In this document: positions 59,277 through 64,000 of the stretch, one piece after another
Position numbering within the stretch: position 1 is the first letter of the stretch
Layout of the letters: each line of letters begins with the position of its first letter
From: Trametopsis cervina
Taxonomy: Eukaryota > Basidiomycota > Agaricomycetes > Polyporales > Irpicaceae
Direction of reading: 5' to 3'
DNA length: 64,000 bases
Assembly (NCBI GenBank): GCA_022385755.1
Contig: MU278353.1
Location: 420,777 to 484,776, forward strand
Notes under the pieces: generated by a model
The model's input: the letters and a program-made list of their open reading frames with translations, nothing else
Told to the model about the DNA's origin: nothing
Databases searched by the model: none
Made by a program: the position numbers and the translations under genes

Positions 59277-60469
59277 TTGTGTTTCGTTTGCCGCACGATC
59301 CCTAGCATGACCCCTCGGACCTGACAGCCCCTTCGCGACTGTTGTATGAAAGCGGACCCTGCCCGAACTTACCCTGTAAAAGTAATACCTGTGTAGTACC
59401 TCATGTCCTTCGCTTTGGCTTCCGGTGACTCCGTACGCCTCTAATCTCACTCATTTGAATCACAGCTACTTCTATCGACTTTTAGTGTGGCTTCGCTGCC
59501 GGTAATCCGAGGTTGCTAACGGGCATGGTGGAGTGCGAGGTGTGGCTGAGGGCAGGTCGGCAGGCGCATTAATTCCCGTGCTGTCCCTGTGCGAATGCCT
59601 ATTCACATCCGGCGTGAGGGACCGCAAGTCGTTCATCTCCTACGGCCAGCTGCGCATATTTAACTGGTGTACTCCCCCTTTGCCCTCATGGCCATCTATC
59701 CTGAACTCTACCACTTGACACAAACCAGGAATGTTCGGAAGCTGCTTTCCGTCGTTGATCGGAAAGATAAAAGAACGCAGTCTCGTTTATATTGTTGCTG
59801 AATATCCGCATGAACTGCGCTCTTGCTCCTACGGTAGTTATCGAGAATTACCGCAGGTGCATTTATAAGCGCAGGGCCCCTTGGCTGACGTACAGGCAGC
59901 AAGTCTAGGTTACCACTTTCAGAGATCCAAGATTCTTGAAACAAGCAAACAGCGGAGGATCAGCGAGCAGCACTCTGCAGTGCGAACGAATGCGAGGTGT
60001 GGAGAGCAGGACCAAGTTGGGAAGAAGCCCGATCTGGATCACGTAGATGCGCGCAGCGAGAATCAATGCGAAGCGCTGCTGTGTGTTTGCCATGCTGCTT
60101 GGCGCATGATCTCTGAAGTCCTCTGATTACTTGCATCTAGTGGGTCTGTATCTTTCATTCCAGGACACCGTTGAATACGATCGAAAAGCGAACGAAGCAG
60201 ATTTTCAGAGAGAAGAACGCCAACTCGCAACGCCAACAGTACAGCAGAGAGAGATAAACATGGACAGAGCAGTCTTGCTGTAAACGCCCAACCCCCCAGG
60301 CTTACCACCAAGCATCCGAAGGTTCCGTTTACGGCACGAGGAGGCAAGGTGTTTGCCACGACGCGTACACACTCAGAGCTAGGGGTTGTTAGTACAAAAT
60401 GCCTCCTCCGACTCGCCAGCTGTTCTTCCATACCCCACTCGTTCCACTAGCGCATCCTAACTCGAGAGA
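59277..60469. other. Intergenic, no gene supported
   Basis: About 1190 bp. Frames such as 59533-59718 plus and 60063-60431 minus have no family signal. It could hide the 3' UTR of the DUF6534 gene and a promoter. Confidence 0.4.
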
Positions 60470-61462
60470 ATGATGCATTACCACGCACAACCGACAATGG
60501 AACACCTTCGACACGCCCCGGAGCCGCTACCCCATCGACGGGGCCCGCCGCACTATCAGGCTGAAAGCCTGAAGCCTTCTTTCTCCCGCACTTCATCCAA
60601 TAGTACAGGCCGATATGCCGCACCGCCCGCTATACCGCGAAGGTCGCGCACATCCGCCCCACACGACTACGTCCGCCTCAGACTGGATGGCGAGCCGTGG
60701 TCACAGATGGCTACGACCTACGCCTGGGTCATGGACCAAGAGATCTCGGAGATGTCGCGACGAAACGACGAGAGCGTCCAATGGATCCGGCGGCAGCAAG
60801 AGCGCGATCGACGGGAGCGCGTTAGGTTCCCGGGGGTAGCACCCGACCACCGATTCTACGTGAGGATCTTGGACGAGCTGGACGAGGCCGAGGACAGGCA
60901 TCGACAGCGGATCAGAGGGGAGAGGGTCAGGCTGCAGGCTGCATATCTGCAGCAGGAGATGGATGCTGCTATCCACGAGGAGCTTCGGAGGCTGAAGGAG
61001 AGAAGACATGAGACGGACAGGTATCGGGCGGCCTATCACAGGCGGAAGGTCCTGGAGGAGGAGAGGGAGAAGGAACGCAGAAGACAGGAACACGAGAAGA
61101 CTCACCGCGCCGAGCTCGAGAAGACAAGATGGAAGGAGTACGAGGATCGGTGGACACACATCACATCCCCCGAGGGCGCATCGGAAGTGTTGACCTTCGA
61201 GACGGTGCCTTGGCCGATGCTGCTCCCGCCTCGAGTGGTCGACGACGTTCGTCCCGCCCGGATCGCCATGTTCGTGCTGTCCGCCCAGCATTCGGAGGGC
61301 CAGTCGATGAAGGATCGCGTCAAGAGTGCCCTGCGTAGATGGCACCCCGACCGCTTCAGTCGCCTTCTTGTCAGAGTGAGCGAGGGGGATAGGGAAAAAG
61401 TCGAAGAAGCTGCGGGTATAGTCGCGCGGTGTCTTAGCAATCTTCTTGAGCGAGCAGGTTAG
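60470..61462 (+). CDS. Coiled-coil protein with C-terminal J-like HPD segment
   Basis: Intronless 330-aa protein. A disordered His/Pro/Arg/Ser-rich N-terminus (about 80 aa) is followed by charged helix (about residues 95-225; RRQQERDRRERV, EEEREKERRRQEHEKTHRAE) that is probably coiled coil. The C-terminus reads MKDRVKSALRRWHPDRFSRL and then REKVEEAAGIVARCLSNLLE. RWHPDRF carries the HPD tripeptide of J-domain proteins, with helices before and after it, but the segment is shorter than a full J domain. It is common in agaricomycetes and resembles NFKBIL1-type C-termini; I cannot assign a function. The start is the first of two adjacent ATGs. Confidence 0.72.
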   Translation: MMHYHAQPTMEHLRHAPEPLPHRRGPPHYQAESLKPSFSRTSSNSTGRYAAPPAIPRRSRTSAPHDYVRLRLDGEPWSQMATTYAWVMDQEISEMSRRNDESVQWIRRQQERDRRERVRFPGVAPDHRFYVRILDELDEAEDRHRQRIRGERVRLQAAYLQQEMDAAIHEELRRLKERRHETDRYRAAYHRRKVLEEEREKERRRQEHEKTHRAELEKTRWKEYEDRWTHITSPEGASEVLTFETVPWPMLLPPRVVDDVRPARIAMFVLSAQHSEGQSMKDRVKSALRRWHPDRFSRLLVRVSEGDREKVEEAAGIVARCLSNLLERAG

Positions 61463-62437
61463 GAGGACAAAATCGTGAGCATATGAGCCGAGAATCACTG
61501 AATGTTAGCTGACGATACTTCTCGATAGATGCGATAGCGTTCGCTGACGCATCCCACTCCCCCGACACGTATCCTGTCAGGGTCAAGAACCCGAGCAGGT
61601 CGTATGTCGAAGAAGCATGCTCTTCGGGCAAAGCTTATAGAGCGTAGGCATATGTAGGCTCACGTCTGACCTCATCCTTCCTTAATATGAAGTGGATGAG
61701 CAAGGGCAGGGGGGACACCACAGAACCAAATCAGAGCAAGATGCCGGTCATCTTCATGTAGCAAGAGGGAACTTACTGTACTATTACGCGACCATATGAA
61801 TGTCAATATGAATGCAAAAAATCTTCTGCCTTCTCGAATGTGTAATAGCCTGTAGTGGAGTGCAGCCCTTTGCTAGATAGATAGTGGCAAAGAGGAAGTT
61901 TGGCAACCGCGCGGGCGTCTACGCTTGTTCGTCGTTGACATCACGTCGGTCACCATCCGCTCCGGAGACCTTGAAACAGAACATGCACAATTGAGCGAAG
62001 CAGCCGAGATGGACGTTGGTGGACAAAGTGCGAGTGAGTACTAGCGTTTCTCGATATCTCTCTCGCATACCGCAGTTTCAAGTATCTCGACCATGCCACG
62101 GAATGCGTTCGCACACAATAACGTTCGATTGAGTTCATTCTTCATCCTCGTACACGTCCACTTACAGCCGTTATGACCATCTAGTTACTAAATGCCGCAT
62201 GTTCATCACGAACTCAAGACCGGCAGCGGCACGTGGCTTTGTACACCGAAACTCAAGATCATCCTCCGGTACACGAGGGAGATTTCTGCATCTTGGACAG
62301 CAACTCCCACCAAGTGACGTCGCCTACAGGTGGTCTACCTTAACGGTCACTCCCATAGCAAGAGTCTATTTCTCCAGCTATACCAGTCAACGGCAGCTCA
62401 GTTAAACGAGAAGAAAAGTTCGTCCGTCCCCGCCACC
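61463..62437. other. Intergenic upstream of kinase-like gene
   Basis: About 975 bp. I looked here for a missing kinase N-lobe (glycine loop, VAIK-type lysine) and found none. Frames present are short and unsupported. Confidence 0.45.
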
Positions 62438-63425
62438 ATGCAAGAGAACGACTCTGTTTCTGGTCCGGACATCGTAGGCTCCTCGACACCTCGCAACGAT
62501 TTCGTTATGGAGCGCATCGTGATGGTGCAATACACACCGTTATCCGCCCAACTGTCGCGCAACCCAGACTCGATCAAGACGATGGCGCGCGAGGTCATAG
62601 GATGTGAGTGATCTGCTGCTCTGACACACTCCCATGACACCGAGCTCGACCCCAGCTATACATGATCTGCGCTACGAGGCGCATGTCCTCCACCGCGACA
62701 TCAAAGACAACACTATCATGCATACCGTCCGTGACGGCGCAGACCACTTCGTGCTCATCGACTTCGATCGCTCTGTCGAAGTGAACTCGGACGGGCAGCC
62801 GAAAGAGGAGTCCTTCCCGCCTTACCGAACTCCAGCTCTGCCATTCATGGCTTGGGACATGGTCTTGCCTGCGAGAGATGCAACCTTCACACCGAATCAA
62901 TCGAGTCACCGACCGTGGCCCGTCGATTGCGTCAGACACGACTTTGAGTCGTTGTTCTGGCTATGTCTGTGGTATGGCATCAAGACTCGCAACATGCTCA
63001 GGCTCAACAGGATGTTTTCTGTCTTCAAGCTGATGGCTTCGGTCTCCCTGAACCCTCTCGCAGACTGGTTATCGGGAGGAGAGTATGCGCCCTTTCACGA
63101 TCGAAAATCCCCTCTGTTTCATGATTGGGAGTGGCTGGACGCTATGCCTCTGTCTGCTTCCTACGAACACCTGCGCCAGTGGTTCGTAGCCTTCAGCTCG
63201 TGTTTTGCAGCGGGTTATGCTGCGCGGCGGGCGTATAGAAAGTCGCTGAAAAGCAAGAGCGAGGCTCAGGCAGTGCTCGACGTGCCGGTGGAGGCATATG
63301 AGACCTGGTTCGGGCACGTTACGCGAGACGCGCTCATCCGATCTTTGGATAACTTCGACCTTGGCAACTTCGACTACGAAAAGACCTCTCCCTGGGGTGC
63401 GTGGTTCTTTACATCGGAAGAGTGA
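62438..63425 (+). CDS. FunK1-like kinase lacking an N-lobe
   Basis: Exons 62438-62603 and 62656-63425 give 311 aa. The catalytic loop reads VLHRDIKDNTIM (HRD and the Asn present) and the metal site FVLIDFDRSV (DFD in place of DFG, as is usual in FunK1 proteins). Downstream come PPYRTPALPFMAWDMV and the helix DCVRHDFESLFWLCLWYGI, matching FunK1 C-lobes. The N-terminus starts MQENDSVSGPDIVGSSTPRN and goes straight to MERIVMVQYTPLSAQL, so the Gly-rich loop and ATP-binding Lys are absent. It may be a truncated pseudokinase, or its upstream exons were lost; the ATG at 62438 is the best start I see. Confidence 0.7.
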
Positions 63426-64000
63426 TCAGCCTCGACTATCCAAGTCCAACCCCGTGCTGTCCAATTCATTTCTTGCTGCCTGGTAATCTCTGAGGTTGAC
63501 GATATAGCCGAAGTGTTTGTACTTATCTACCTGTGCGCTGCTGCGATTATCTACTTGTACTATATACGTCAGTCGCGCAGCACTGCTCGCTGTGCACGCC
63601 CGTCTGCCAACCAATGTATGATCTCTCCCGCTCACAATATTCTACTGTGCCGCAAATCCCACTATGGGAACCATTTCGCGTCGACCAACTCCGCTGGACA
63701 GACAGCTGCCGAAAACTTGCGTGATATCCCGTGCTATTCCCATCCGCGCTAAGCCTGCAGCTCAAGACCGAGTTTTCACAGCTGGGAGCGGCAGCCAGCC
63801 TATCACTGCTCTGGTTTTTCCCTCTTCCTCCTCTCGTCTGCACGGGCATCAAGGGGAAGCGTTGGTACGAGCCCAGCTGCCCACCTATCGTCGCTGATAG
63901 CCGTCCTTACGACATATCACTACCTGCATGTCGTTGCGACCACCACTACATCTGCACGGTTGGCTCGCCTCCAGCGGACAGACGGCACTCGCGACGAAGC
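63426..64000. other. Intergenic to window end
   Basis: About 575 bp. No gene supported; the window ends inside it. Confidence 0.4.

Overview
This is a nuclear segment of a filamentous basidiomycete genome, most likely an agaricomycete and possibly a polypore-type wood decayer. The evidence is short introns (mostly 46-65 nt, GT-AG) splitting almost every gene, tight packing on both strands, and families typical of these fungi: a DUF6534 membrane protein, a FunK1-like kinase, an F-box protein and tandem secreted S53 sedolisins. I cannot name the species. Genes were rebuilt by joining exons at splice sites and checking that family motifs read through the joins. Span ends are start and stop codons unless stated.

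Layout. 0.6-6.1 kb: NIPA-type Mg2+ transporter (-), DUF262 protein (+), DCC1 cohesion factor (-). 6.3-15.0 kb: P5B ATPase of the YPK9/ATP13A2 type (+), SNARE BOS1 (-), a family-16 protein methyltransferase (+), ribosome biogenesis factor RRP17 (-). 15.4-16.0 kb: a non-autonomous hAT-type transposon with an 8-bp target duplication. 17.0-23 kb: Ser/Ala-rich single-pass surface protein, metallo-beta-lactamase-fold enzyme, F-box protein (all +), MIA40 (-). 23.4-28.5 kb: a 1696-aa Sec7/PH protein (+). 29-39 kb: flavin-reductase-like protein (-), iron-type alcohol dehydrogenase (+), mitochondrial carrier (+), a coiled-coil protein with 17 GX3 repeats (+), 3-ketoacyl-CoA reductase (-). 39.8 kb: a 91-nt C homopolymer. 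40-43 kb: uncharacterised disordered protein (+). 43.5-51.1 kb: two tandem AsaB/CmcJ-like genes (+), then two tandem S53 peptidases (-). 53-64 kb: FAM72-like protein, tetra-ubiquitin gene, DUF6534 protein, a coiled-coil protein ending in a J-like HPD segment, and a kinase lacking an N-lobe (all +).

Most genes are unrelated single-copy housekeeping genes. Those acting in shared processes are BOS1 and the Sec7 protein (vesicle traffic), DCC1 and FAM72 (chromosome or genome maintenance), RRP17 and possibly the methyltransferase (ribosome), and MIA40 with the carrier (mitochondria). The accessory-looking part is 43.5-51.1 kb, where two families have each doubled side by side.

No complete new multi-gene system stood out. 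The best leads are the hAT element with donor-like subterminal repeats, a CSC in place of CPC in MIA40, a Sec7 domain without its glutamic finger, a FAM72 homologue in a fungus, and ubiquitin repeats carrying introns at the same codon.
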